Assembly (NCBI RefSeq): GCF_000513135.1
Contig: NZ_BAUV01000044.1
Span: 1-33,580 of the forward strand
Direction: 5' to 3'
Source of the DNA: Halalkalibacter akibai JCM 9157
GTDB taxonomy: Bacteria > Bacillota > Bacilli > Bacillales > Bacillaceae_D
DNA length: 33,580 bases
Numbering within the stretch: position 1 is the stretch's first letter; each line of letters opens with the position of its first letter. The notes under the pieces are model-generated. The model saw nothing but the letters and a program-made list of their open reading frames with translations, ran no database searches and was not told where the DNA came from. Made by a program: the position numbers and the translations under genes. This document shows positions 9,289-17,637 of the stretch, one piece after another.

Positions 9289-10910
9289 ATAAGAATACAG
9301 AACAACCAGTTGTCAGTAATCCAGCTGTGTATTCAGAGCAAGTTATACCTCATTATCAGGGTAATCCTCTAATTGAAGCGTTACCTCCGATTCTGAAAAA
9401 GCAAGAAATATATACAAAGTTAGCAAATTACCCCAAAGTTCCTGACCTTGAAAAGCAACTTGATTCCGTTTATCGGTTTCAATTTGTACGAACAATAAAA
9501 GATTATTTCCAACCGTTTCAGCAGCATATTGAATTAGAGCAACGATTTTCAGCAAGTTTAAGGTACGGCTACTCAAAACGAAACCCACTAGATTCAACAA
9601 GTAAAATAAACCTTTATGAAAATCATGAAAGTTTAACCAATCATGCTGCCTATGAGCTCAATTTACGCGAACAAGGAAATGAAGGGAATAGTGGATTCGT
9701 TGTAGTTGGAAGTTCAGGTATAGGTAAAAGTACAACCGTTGATAGAATTCTTACCTTGTATCCGCAAGTAATCTCGCATGAGAAATATACAAGAGTACAG
9801 ATAACGTACCTCAAGTTGCAATGTTCATACGATGGTGGTTTAAAGGGTCTTTGTTATAATTTTTTTGAACAAATAGACCTCCTACTTGGTACAAACCATT
9901 TATTAATGGTACAAAGAAAAAGTTTCAACGTAGATATGATGCAAACTTTTATGGAGCAACTTGCCAACTTGTACTGCATAGGAATTCTCATTATTGATGA
10001 GATACAACACCTAAGTGTTGCTAAAAGTGGTGGCGCTAACAAAATGTTGAATTTCTTTGTGTCGCTTATGAATAAAATTAGTTTACCAGTTATTTTAATA
10101 GGGACTCCGAAATCAATTAGTATTCTTTCCGGAGAATTTCGAAATACAAGAAGATTAACTGGAGATGGTCCGATATTTTGGGATGCAATGGAAAACGATA
10201 AGATTTGGAGACTTTATATGGAAGGTCTTTGGGAATATCAATGGACCAAAACTTATACTCCATTGTCGGATGCTTTTATTAATCTCCTACACGAGGAAAG
10301 TCAGGGAATCTTGGATGTTGTGCGAATGCTCTTCCAATTTACTCAGGAAAAGATTATTACAAATGGAGGAAAAGAGATTATAACTCCTCAGATTATTAAA
10401 CAAGTGAAAAGAGAGAAATTTCGATTGATGGAGAAGATGTTAAAAGCATTAGAAGAAGATACTACTGCTAAACTGGGATTCGAGGATATTCGCCCAGTAA
10501 GAAGTAGAATAAATCCATTAAATCAAAAGCCGTTAACAAAACAAGAATTGATAGAAGAATTGCAGGAGCAAGAGAAATATAGGTTGGAAAAAGAAGTAAT
10601 CCATGAAACGAAGTTGGAGAAGGTAATTTCAAAGCTAAGGGGTATGGGAATTGGGCAACGAAAAGCTAAACAATATGCTCAGCTCGCGATAAATGAGCTA
10701 GGCGATAAAGTAGGGGAAGAGAAACTGGCGCTTAAAGCAGTGTCCTATGAGTTTAGTAACGATGTCGACCAAACAGATAAAGACCTTATTTTAAATAAGT
10801 CGGAAGGACTTCTTGATATTTCGGTTAGTAGCAGCGATAGTGAAGTAATCGCTAATGGCATAAAAGAAAAAGGATTTATTGATGATTCATACATTAAACG
10901 TCCATTATAA
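9285..10910 (+). CDS. tnsC: TnsC-like AAA+ transposition regulator
   Basis: TnsC is an AAA+ ATPase that links the target selector (TnsD/TniQ) to the TnsAB transposase. This 541-residue protein has Walker A GSSGIGKST (142-150), Walker B LIIDE (235-239) and a sensor-type segment VILIGTP about 35-40 residues later. An N-terminal extension of about 130 residues precedes the ATPase core, and a long charged C-terminal part (about 390-541) probably contacts other Tns proteins. ATG 9285 overlaps the end of tnsB by four bases. An unusual hairpin terminator separates it from tniQ, which may therefore be expressed independently. Confidence 0.93.
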   Translation: MNKNTEQPVVSNPAVYSEQVIPHYQGNPLIEALPPILKKQEIYTKLANYPKVPDLEKQLDSVYRFQFVRTIKDYFQPFQQHIELEQRFSASLRYGYSKRNPLDSTSKINLYENHESLTNHAAYELNLREQGNEGNSGFVVVGSSGIGKSTTVDRILTLYPQVISHEKYTRVQITYLKLQCSYDGGLKGLCYNFFEQIDLLLGTNHLLMVQRKSFNVDMMQTFMEQLANLYCIGILIIDEIQHLSVAKSGGANKMLNFFVSLMNKISLPVILIGTPKSISILSGEFRNTRRLTGDGPIFWDAMENDKIWRLYMEGLWEYQWTKTYTPLSDAFINLLHEESQGILDVVRMLFQFTQEKIITNGGKEIITPQIIKQVKREKFRLMEKMLKALEEDTTAKLGFEDIRPVRSRINPLNQKPLTKQELIEELQEQEKYRLEKEVIHETKLEKVISKLRGMGIGQRKAKQYAQLAINELGDKVGEEKLALKAVSYEFSNDVDQTDKDLILNKSEGLLDISVSSSDSEVIANGIKEKGFIDDSYIKRPL

Positions 10911-10941
10911 TACATGTAGTTATCCATTGGATATAGTAGAG

Positions 10942-10973
10942 AGAAGATTGAGAAATTAACTCAATCTTCTTTA
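10942..10973 (+). terminator. Hairpin between tnsC and tniQ
   Basis: AGAAGATTGAG (10942-10952) pairs perfectly with CTCAATCTTCT (10960-10970), followed by a short T-run. It suggests that the tnsABC transcript ends before tniQ. Confidence 0.7.
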
Positions 10974-11154
10974 AGTTGTTATAGAGGTATAGATTATAAG
11001 TTACATCCTTCTCTTACCACTTTTGCATTGTACGATAATCTTCACTCGTTATACGAGATATGGGTTCTTATTAAAAGAGTTGATTTAACTGTGTATGAAA
11101 TTATCGGAATTTGTCTATCCTGATACTAGTTTACCAGTATGGGAGAGAATAGAA

Positions 11155-12702
11155 ATGTTAGGCTATTTTCCTTTGTTATACAAAGATGAGTTGTTGTATA
11201 GCACTATTTCAAGGCTACATATTCATACAGGGTTTGCAAATTATAAAACTACTATAAAGTGTCTATTTGGTAAAGATTCAATGAGAGCTACAATTGATTT
11301 CCCAACAAATTTGGATGTTTTAACAAAAAATATTTCATTTAAGACTATAACAAGCGATAAGCTAATTGATGAGCATACTATGTTTCCTTTGTATCAACCT
11401 TTCTTACCAATTGATAGAGCAAATGATATCAAAGATAAAATGAAGACTAAGAATAACGGCAGTATTCATGCTAAAATAGGTTTATCTGCAAGTAGAATTT
11501 CACCACATACTCATTTGTTATTCTGTCAGAGTTGCTATGATGAAGATTTTGAAAAATGTGGAGAAGCTTATTGGCATCGTATTCATCAAGTACCTGGTGT
11601 ACTCGTATGCCCACATCACGGCTGCTTTTTAAAGAAAAGTGGTGTTAAACTTCCATTAGTTAGCTATATCGCGTATATTGCTCCTTACTATGCAGTAGAA
11701 AGGGGTTCTAGCTATGTTATTGAAAGTTGTTTGGAAATAAGAGATAGCCTCTACTTAATTGCGAAAGATTTAGATTGGTTAATGAATGCCAATTTATCTG
11801 CTAAACCAATGAATTATTATAGAGAGCTATATGTTGACTGTCTAAAACATAAAAAGTTAGCTCTTCCAACAAGAAGGGTTAGACAAAAAGCGTTGATAAA
11901 AGCTATTAGAAGTTTTTATTCTGCTGAATTATTGAACATGATAGGTTGTGACATTTTGGATGAAAATGAATCTAATTGGGTTAAAGAACTAACAAGAAAG
12001 AATAGAAAAACATTCCATCCGTTATACCATGTATTACTGATTCGGTTCTTGTTTGGTTCTGTTATGAAATTCTTTGAAGAAACAAATTTGCCATCAAAAA
12101 AGGATACAATTAAAGGTTCGTCAAAGACGCAACCTAAAAAGAGTGTAGTTAATAGTGATACCGTAAAAAATAAAAGAACGGATTGGTTAAAACTTCAAGA
12201 AGTATACCCTCTGTACACAAGAAAAGAGTTAAGAAAGGTTGCTGGCAACTTGTATATGTGGCTTTATCGCAACGATAAAGAATGGTTGCAACTAAATTCC
12301 CCAACCAGGAAGACCACTATTCCGAGTTATAACCGGGTAAATTGGGGAGAAAGAGATAAAGCCATGTTGGAAGAAGTAAAACAAATTTGTTTGGAGTGGA
12401 ATGATTCTGTTAAGCCTGTTCGTAAGTCAATTCATTCGATAATTAAAAGAGTGAAAAGGGGTTATTTGCTTGTTAACTATCCTGATAAACTACCTTTGAC
12501 AAATGCCTTTTTAATGTCCCAAATTGAGACGGTTGAAGAATTTCAAATTAGAAGGATTAAAAATGTAACAGAAGAATTGCGTAAAGAAAACCAGATAATT
12601 AGTGAATGGCAAATATATAGAAAAGCAGGTCTACGTTCTACTGTAACAGAGAAAGTGAGACAATTCATAACATATGAAGTAAATATAGGTGTTAGACGTT
12701 GA
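11155..12702 (+). CDS. tnsD: TnsD/TniQ-family target-site selector
   Basis: TniQ/TnsD proteins choose the insertion site; TnsD binds a specific chromosomal sequence and recruits TnsC. The 515-residue product opens with the typical MLGYFPLLYKDELLYSTISR. It also contains a zinc-binding pattern, C124-x2-C127 and C152-x2-H155 (CPHH). Its length fits TnsD (about 500) better than the shorter TniQ forms, implying a long DNA-reading C-terminal part. ATG 11155 has GGGAGAG seven bases upstream and matches where family members begin; the longer frame from ATG 11095 has no convincing ribosome binding site. No tnsE-like gene and no CRISPR array are visible, so a fixed attachment site is the likely target. 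I could not identify it. Confidence 0.88.
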   Translation: MLGYFPLLYKDELLYSTISRLHIHTGFANYKTTIKCLFGKDSMRATIDFPTNLDVLTKNISFKTITSDKLIDEHTMFPLYQPFLPIDRANDIKDKMKTKNNGSIHAKIGLSASRISPHTHLLFCQSCYDEDFEKCGEAYWHRIHQVPGVLVCPHHGCFLKKSGVKLPLVSYIAYIAPYYAVERGSSYVIESCLEIRDSLYLIAKDLDWLMNANLSAKPMNYYRELYVDCLKHKKLALPTRRVRQKALIKAIRSFYSAELLNMIGCDILDENESNWVKELTRKNRKTFHPLYHVLLIRFLFGSVMKFFEETNLPSKKDTIKGSSKTQPKKSVVNSDTVKNKRTDWLKLQEVYPLYTRKELRKVAGNLYMWLYRNDKEWLQLNSPTRKTTIPSYNRVNWGERDKAMLEEVKQICLEWNDSVKPVRKSIHSIIKRVKRGYLLVNYPDKLPLTNAFLMSQIETVEEFQIRRIKNVTEELRKENQIISEWQIYRKAGLRSTVTEKVRQFITYEVNIGVRR

Positions 12703-12704
12703 GG

Positions 12705-12729
12705 GGTGTTCTTTTGGACATCTTTTTTT
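12705..12729 (+). terminator. Intrinsic terminator after tniQ
   Basis: GGTGTTC (12705-12711) pairs with GGACATC (12716-12722) using G-U wobbles across a TTTT loop. Seven T follow. Confidence 0.65.
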
Positions 12730-12981
12730 ATTTAAGTGGTATCAAAGGGTAATAGATTTATGTGTTTTGTTGTAGTGAAAGCTGGTTTTGTGAATGGACT
12801 CTCAACCCCAAAAGTGACTTTGATTCATATAGCTTCACCTTGATACAGACCCATTTTAGGAATTGTCTAAAGGTGCATGTGCATAAGCTATATTATTGCT
12901 AATAAACTTAAAAAAATTTATAAATGTTGACTTTAAACTTGTATAATGGTGAAAATGTATTGTTTTGAAGGGGAGCTTAAA

Positions 12982-13539
12982 ATGAAGTCAGAAAAAGAAA
13001 AAATGATAACTGGTGAACAATATAACCCCAATGACAATGAATTGCAAAAGGACCGGAGAAGAGCTAGATTTTTAGCTCGTTCGTTTAATATTATCTGTGA
13101 ATCCGATGAGGAAATACGTATGTCGCTGCTAAAAGAACTGTTGGGTTCCACTGGAGAAAGTGTTCATGTTGAATCAACATTTCATTGTGATTATGGATAT
13201 AACATTCACGTTGGAGAGAATTTCTATGCGAGTTTTGATTGTACAATCTTAGATGGAGGGCGAGTGACTATTGGAACTAATTGTATTATGTCTTCTGGAG
13301 TCCATATTTATACAAATACCCAATCGTTGAAAGTAGAAGAACGTATTATGGGAATAGAATACACCAAACCTGTAACAATAGGTAATAACGTTTGGATAGG
13401 TGGGCGAGCTGTAATAAATCCAGGAGTAACAATTGGAGACAACGTTGTGGTTGCCACAGGAGCAGTTGTAGTTAAAGATGTGCCTGATAATGTAATGGTT
13501 GGAGGTAATCCAGCACAGGTAATTAAACTAATTAAATGA
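12982..13539 (+). CDS. Maltose/galactoside O-acetyltransferase-like protein, catalytic His replaced
   Basis: The 185-residue left-handed beta-helix (hexapeptide-repeat) protein resembles Maa/LacA sugar O-acetyltransferases, which use acetyl-CoA. It has the N-terminal helical Maa segment (EKEKMITGEQYNPND), repeated hexapeptides, IGNNVWIGGRAVINPGVTIGDN and a C-terminal GGNPAQVIK. In Maa the active site reads TATHPLD. Here it reads TNTQSLK, so Gln stands where the catalytic His belongs, which makes acetyl transfer doubtful. ATG 12982 has GGGGAG at proper spacing; an upstream in-frame ATG (12946) lacks one. It is a single gene, perhaps cargo of the Tn7-like element. Confidence 0.85.
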   Translation: MKSEKEKMITGEQYNPNDNELQKDRRRARFLARSFNIICESDEEIRMSLLKELLGSTGESVHVESTFHCDYGYNIHVGENFYASFDCTILDGGRVTIGTNCIMSSGVHIYTNTQSLKVEERIMGIEYTKPVTIGNNVWIGGRAVINPGVTIGDNVVVATGAVVVKDVPDNVMVGGNPAQVIKLIK

Positions 13540-13586
13540 ACTTAGAAGCATACCTCTTATAATAGAGAAAATTTGTAGCTTTTTGA

Positions 13587-13616
13587 AAAGCGCGCACTTC
13601 TTGGTAGGAGCGCGCT
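13587..13616. terminator. Bidirectional GC-rich hairpin between the acetyltransferase and the DUF3231 remnant
   Basis: AAGCGCGC and GCGCGCTT form a perfect 8-bp inverted repeat around 13587-13616. On the minus strand the second arm runs into TTTTCAAAAAG, so it best serves the minus-strand DUF3231 remnant. Confidence 0.5.
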
Positions 13617-13643
13617 TGAATTGAAACATGCAAAACTGCATTT

Positions 13644-14003
13644 TTACTTAATTAGTGAATCTCGTTCAACTGCACCAGGTATTTTTTCCAACCATTGATT
13701 CTTTATCATTAGTTCCGCACCATCATCAGAGAAAGTCCCAATCTCAGCTAGGAGTCGAGAGTATTCAACTACAAGGTCTCGTCTTATACTTGCAGCAATT
13801 GCTGTTCCATAGTTTCCTATGCCCATTTGAGTAAATGTAATAGTGTGAAATAGCATAAGTTTATCCGAAAATGGAGCCTCAGTTGAATCTGTTACTTCGG
13901 AATCGGATGTCTGAGGAGCTGGTAAATCATCATCTCTTAGTAATGAGCTAAATACCTCAATCTGTTTCTTAGATATATTTCTTCCCCTTATAAGGAAATT
14001 TAC
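13644..14003 (-). pseudogene. C-terminal remnant of a DUF3231 protein
   Basis: DUF3231 proteins are about 330-residue, duplicated helical-bundle proteins of Bacillales with no well established function. Only the last ~118 codons remain. The frame is open from just after a stop at about 14004, through KKQIEVFSSLLRDDDLPAPQ and APFSDKLMLFHT, to GIGNYGTAIAASIRRDL and the terminal DGAELMIKNQWLEKIPGAVERD. The similarity to the family extends well upstream of the only ATG (13856), so the gene lost its 5' two-thirds and this is not a short intact gene. The cut near 14004 marks an old deletion or insertion boundary. Confidence 0.75.
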
Positions 14004-14650
14004 TTAAGTGTGACGGGGGTAAGAGTTTGAAATTTGAATTAGGTGAATAGTAAAAAATAATTAATGTTTATTAAAAAAATCAGGTTCTTCCGTTCTTTTA
14101 TCATTTAAATATGTATACTTAATCCGTAAATCAATACTGAAAAGTTGATTTACCTGATAATAAGACAAGTATATGTGGCGAAGCGCCTTCGGGTGGAATT
14201 GGAAGGCAATTTCATGTGAAGTAGTTATTTGACGTTAAAGTTCCCGATGAGTATCCCGTCTGCTCCGGATTCGATTTTGCAAATCGTTTCGTAACCCGTT
14301 AGAAGGGCGTTACAAATTCCAGATGAACCACCGTCCCAGTCGCAGTAGCGAGGCAAGGTAAGGAATGTGTAATGCAAACGCTCAGTAATGCTGGACCTGG
14401 ATGAGTTGAGAAACAAACCATTTTCTCTAAACCTTACTGTCGTACTTGACCGAAGTGCCAAATTATAAAAGTCCAAATAAAGAGGACTTTATATGTACAT
14501 TCATGAACAAGTCTGCCCTTATAATAAGGGCAGATATATCCCATTTCCCTCGATACCAAATTACCAAGACCATTGTTTATTAAATATGATACCTTGTTTA
14601 GAAGCAGCTAACATGAGGGCAACATGTTAACTGCTTTGTAGAATAAATAA
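14004..14650. other. Gene-poor, GC-richer stretch with several hairpins; function unknown
   Basis: From about 14165 to 14465 the base composition is visibly richer in G and C than the surroundings. It holds several possible stems: GGCG-AAG-CGCC near 14168, GTAACC...GGCGTTAC near 14290-14313, and TCGC-AGTA-GCGA near 14339-14350. Then come the inverted repeats 14468-14490 (AAAGTCC/GGACTTT) and 14512-14534 (an 11-bp palindrome, TCTGCCCTTAT/ATAAGGGCAGA). A TTG-started minus-strand frame of 83 codons (14225-14476) spans it, but the product resembles nothing I know and there is no clear ribosome binding site. It could be a structured RNA, a transposon remnant, or decayed coding DNA. Confidence 0.35.
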
Positions 14651-14908
14651 TTAGACACGTAATCCTATTATTAATCCAATAGCTCCTTCCCAACCAATGG
14701 AATCTCTTAACTCTTGTGTAGCTGTTTTTGTAGTTCCCAAAACAGTTGCAAAACCAGCGGTAGCTTTTCCATTAATAAATTGTTCTATTGATGATTTCGT
14801 TGTGTTTAGTTTGGAAGCAATTGAGCTACTTACTTTACCTTTAGTAATCAGTTCTGTCACTTGGTTTTTGGGAATCCCCGCCGAATTTGAAACTCCTATT
14901 AAGCTCAT
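14651..14908 (-). CDS. Unknown 85-residue protein with a hydrophobic GAIGLIIGL C-terminus
   Basis: I do not recognise a characterised family. The product has two Ser/Thr-rich helical units with helix-turn-helix-like spacing (SSIASKLNTTKSSIEQFING and FATVLGTTKTATQELRDSIG) and ends in the hydrophobic stretch GAIGLIIGLRV. Codon use and regular amphipathic pattern look like real coding sequence. The ribosome binding site is weak (GTAGAGTAGAGTGA before ATG 14908). A 77-codon frame on the opposite strand is a shadow. Possible roles include a small membrane-associated peptide or an immunity or toxin-like peptide; none is shown by the sequence. Confidence 0.5.
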   Translation of the reverse strand: MSLIGVSNSAGIPKNQVTELITKGKVSSSIASKLNTTKSSIEQFINGKATAGFATVLGTTKTATQELRDSIGWEGAIGLIIGLRV

Positions 14909-15276
14909 TTTTTCACTCTACTCTACATAAGTTTAGTCTTTGAGTTTTAGAAAAAGCAACCTTGTAACCCTTATTTAATAACCTAAAGGTCAATTTTTTC
15001 CTATGGAGTCTTTTTGAAAGGAGGTACCAAAGTCGGTTTTATGAGTGACTACTCATTCATTAAAACCGACTTTGGCTGAATCCTTCGCACTAATACATGA
15101 TGACATTTAGCTGTAATGGAGTCTGATAGGGCAGAAAATGTATATAATAGATTGGATGTTACTGAAATTATACAATTAATTCAACGTCAATAATTGTTTT
15201 AAGTTACGTGCTAAACATATCGTACTACAACAGAGAAAAGGCATACTCTCTAATGAGAATGTCCTCTCTTGGCTAT
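14909..15276. other. Intergenic region without a recognisable gene
   Basis: Apart from the large hairpin at 15027-15075 I see no supported gene, RNA or repeat in these 368 bases. Confidence 0.5.
15027..15075. repeat. Large hairpin with a TGA-TCA palindromic core (copy 1)
   Basis: Perfect 15-base arms (15027-15041 and 15061-15075, CCAAAGTCGGTTTTA and its complement) enclose TGAGTGACTACTCATTCA. This core fits the B. subtilis FadR operator consensus as I recall it (TGAATGAMTANTCATTCA), apart from one G. A second hairpin with the same core but different arms lies at 15731-15778. Confidence 0.7.
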
Positions 15277-15639
15277 TTATGGTTTCTGGTAGTATTGAAA
15301 AGAGCTTTTGCCACTAGTTTTCGCTTGGTACATTGTTACATCAGTGTATTTTAGAAGTGGTCTAAGGGCATTACCATCTTGAGGGAATTGTAGAATTCCA
15401 ATACTTGCTGAAACATGTATATTATACTCAAAGTTATCCCAATTTGATAGAAGCTTTAGGATAGTTTTTCCTTTTTCACTTATAATGGACTTTTCTACAA
15501 AGCGACAAATGGGCATGTCTTTAGAAAGTTTGGTTGATACAGCTACTCGTTCAACATAATCTATCACTTCTAAACATACTAGAGAAACGATAGCTGGAAC
15601 GCCTTGTTTATCAGAAAGAATATATCTCACCCTTTGCAT
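15277..15639 (-). pseudogene. Remnant of a GGDEF (diguanylate cyclase) domain
   Basis: The last ~55 residues match the end of a GGDEF domain: VSASIGILQFPQDG, then LLKYTDVTMYQAKTSGKSSFQYY, corresponding to the usual SIGIA..P and ADTAMY.AK segments. The upstream part (residues 1-60) has no GGDEF signature motif and no recognisable start of the domain, and no sensor region precedes it. The 120-codon frame has no good ribosome binding site. I read it as a decayed fragment of a cyclase gene, flanked on both sides by the large hairpins. Confidence 0.7.
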
Positions 15640-16549
15640 TAATTTAGTGTTCAGATAGTATAAAAAGAAGAGTAACCTTATTTAATACCAAATAGGGAGA
15701 TTAGCTCGAGCAGGTTTGTGTATAACCCAACAAAAGCCATTTTTGTGAATGAGCACTCATTCATAAAAATGGCTTTTGAACGATATGAGATAGAGATTGA
15801 CGATAGTATATGTTAGGAGACGACAAGAAAATATTTAAATTAACAGTCAGAAAGGTTGATGATATTGCTAATTCGTATTCTAAATTCTCAACCATAAAAG
15901 GCTGTTACTTGGTAGTAAGAACGTGTTTAATAAAGAAATAACGTTTGGCTATGGTCATTATAAGATTCATTAAATAGTAGATTGTCAAAGAAGGATAATT
16001 GATTTGGATGGTGTCGTCTATTATCAAGAACTCCGACCGGCTTCAATGTTTGAGGAACACAAAACGTTGAAAAATATTATGCCCCTGGCTTTGCGGACAC
16101 TGATTAAACAACTCTGATGGTAGGAGATGCGTTGCTGTTTTTAAAAACCTATTTGAACAATGGCAAAAATGGACTTACCGCCTTACGACAAGAATTTATC
16201 CTTTACTATGTTCTATGTATTGTCAATGGCTGAGAATGGGAAGGAAACCATACAAAAGGATATTCACGGACGGCATACATTGACTAATCTAAAGTTGCAT
16301 TGGTTTTGCGCCTAAAATTGATAAAAGCGGTTTAACCAGGCTTTTTTTTGTTATTGAAAAAGGAATATAGAAAAAGTATAGCAATTAATACTTACGGTAA
16401 ATAGTTTGAGTATATATGTAAGCTAATTATCATACGGCGAGAATTAAAAGTTCGTTTTATTTCAACTGTTAATCAAAATCCCATTTATACTATGTTAGTC
16501 GTAGCGAGTGAAATAACGAAACATGAAAGTATGAAAGGGAGTCTATAAT
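15640..16549. other. Gene-poor stretch with decayed coding fragments
   Basis: No intact gene is supported in these 910 bases. Short protein-like stretches without starts are visible on the plus strand, for example a frame around 15997-16118 reading IDLDGVVYYQELRPASMFEE and another around 16170-16314 starting MDLPPYDKNLSFTMFYVLSM. They look like remnants of lost genes of unknown type. A hairpin followed by T8 (about 16321-16349, AAAAGC...GGCTTTTTTTT) could be a plus-strand terminator for the latter. The second large hairpin is at 15731-15778. Confidence 0.4.
15731..15778. repeat. Large hairpin with a TGAATGA-TCATTCA core (copy 2)
   Basis: Perfect 14-base arms (15731-15744 and 15765-15778, CAAAAGCCATTTTT and its complement) enclose TGAATGAGCACTCATTCA. 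The core is nearly that of the hairpin at 15027-15075, while the arms differ in sequence but remain fully self-complementary. Confidence 0.7.
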
Positions 16550-16954
16550 ATGAAAATTGATGCAAATGAATTGTTATCTTTTTTGGAGGCAACCAAAGTG
16601 AGTTTTGACGAAGAACAGCAAATAGGATTTGAAGCTGTGGAAGATTGTATTCGAGGTCATATCACGACAAATTATCATTCAGACGGAGTTATTCATGAGA
16701 CCAAGTTACAAAGTGCAATAAGAGTTATAGAACCCACTATTGCATTCTATACAGACTCAGGTTTAAAAGAGAGTGAGAAATTGAGGGTTAAGGAATCTTA
16801 TGATTTACTTGTTCAAACAGCAAAAGAAGCTATTTGTCTAAGAAATGCTATTGAAGTATTCTTAGAAACAGACCCAACTGGTGAAGAAGATGAAGAGATG
16901 GTTCTAGATTCAGCAAAGGATTATCTAAGAGGAGTAATCAAGGGGGTATGGTAA
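16550..16954 (+). CDS. Unknown acidic helical protein, 134 aa
   Basis: ATG 16550 is preceded by AAAGGGAG at good spacing, and the frame is intact to TAA. The product is acidic and predicted mostly helical, with no signal peptide, membrane segment or cysteine cluster. Its C-terminal quarter is rich in Glu and Asp (TDPTGEEDEEMVLDSAKDYL). I do not recognise a family. It stands alone between gene-poor regions and could be a small cytoplasmic accessory or immunity-type protein, but nothing in the sequence decides this. Confidence 0.65.
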   Translation: MKIDANELLSFLEATKVSFDEEQQIGFEAVEDCIRGHITTNYHSDGVIHETKLQSAIRVIEPTIAFYTDSGLKESEKLRVKESYDLLVQTAKEAICLRNAIEVFLETDPTGEEDEEMVLDSAKDYLRGVIKGVW

Positions 16955-17637
16955 TTAAAGAGTAACTGCAAACAAAGTGAGTAGTTGAGAAGGGGATGCC
17001 AATAGGATTGGGATGTATCTGTTCTGTAAGATGGAAACTTAGTTGTGTGAGATGCTGCAAGAAAAAGTAGAAATCTTACTTTCAGGGCAGGTTTTACCAG
17101 TGTTTGTTTTTCTGACTATGAAAAGTGATTAACAGTCTAAATAATAAAAGTTAAACCAGCGAGACCTATAATTAGAGATAATTTGGGTCTTTTTTACATT
17201 CCTGCTATTAGCAGTCAAAAATAAATGAAAGAGATAAAAGTTAATCGCGAACGGTTCCCTGAAATTAAATGTCATTTGTGTTTATATTCGCAATTATTAC
17301 GTTAGCAAACATTAGACTTAAAGGTAATTAATAAGGAGTATATTTTAGAGCCAGGAGATAGTGAAATTCCTTCATATATGAAACACAAATGGCAAAATAG
17401 CTTCAAAAAAACAGCATCTATTTTATTTTCCACTACTCCACCTTCTGTTTAATAGACCTAAAATATTAAAAAGCCGAAATATGCATTATTTATTGATATT
17501 TGGGCTTTTCAGTTATTCAGGAGTGCTTATATTTCATTGGTAAATGTATAGGCGATGTATAGTAAATCTCTTGGCATTCAGTGGTCAGACAGATGGCAAG
17601 GATGGTAACGTCTTGTGTCCGTATTCATAAGAGAATT
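16955..17637. other. Intergenic region with two terminator-like hairpins
   Basis: No supported gene in 683 bases. A short hairpin with a T-run (AGACC...GGTCTTTTTT, about 17160-17197) could end the gene at 16550-16954. A stronger bidirectional hairpin is listed at 17469-17509. A start-less protein-like stretch (KEYILEPGDSEIPSYMKHKW, about 17334-17450) may be a gene remnant. Confidence 0.4.
17469..17509. terminator. Bidirectional terminator-like hairpin
   Basis: AAAAGCCGAAATAT (17469-17482) pairs with ATATTTGGGCTTTT (17496-17509) with one central G-G mismatch. A and T runs at the outer edges suit either strand, including the minus-strand gene ending at 17638. Confidence 0.6.

Noticed and set aside
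11095-11154. tniQ start at ATG 11095
   Set aside because: No ribosome binding site, and family members begin near MLGYFP, which ATG 11155 supplies.
6008-12950. CRISPR array or Cas gene linked to the Tn7-like module
   Set aside because: No regularly spaced direct repeats and no Cas-like frame are visible; tniQ is TnsD-sized, not the short CRISPR-associated form.
14165-14465. Group I or group II intron, or a TnpB/IscB guide RNA
   Set aside because: I could not find the conserved intron core or domain V, nor a nearby TnpB or IscB gene.
14225-14476. Minus-strand 83-codon frame in the GC-rich stretch as a gene
   Set aside because: TTG start without a ribosome binding site and no family resemblance; kept only as part of an unassigned region.
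14697-14930. Plus-strand 77-codon frame
   Set aside because: Shadow of the more protein-like minus-strand gene at 14651-14908; no ribosome binding site.
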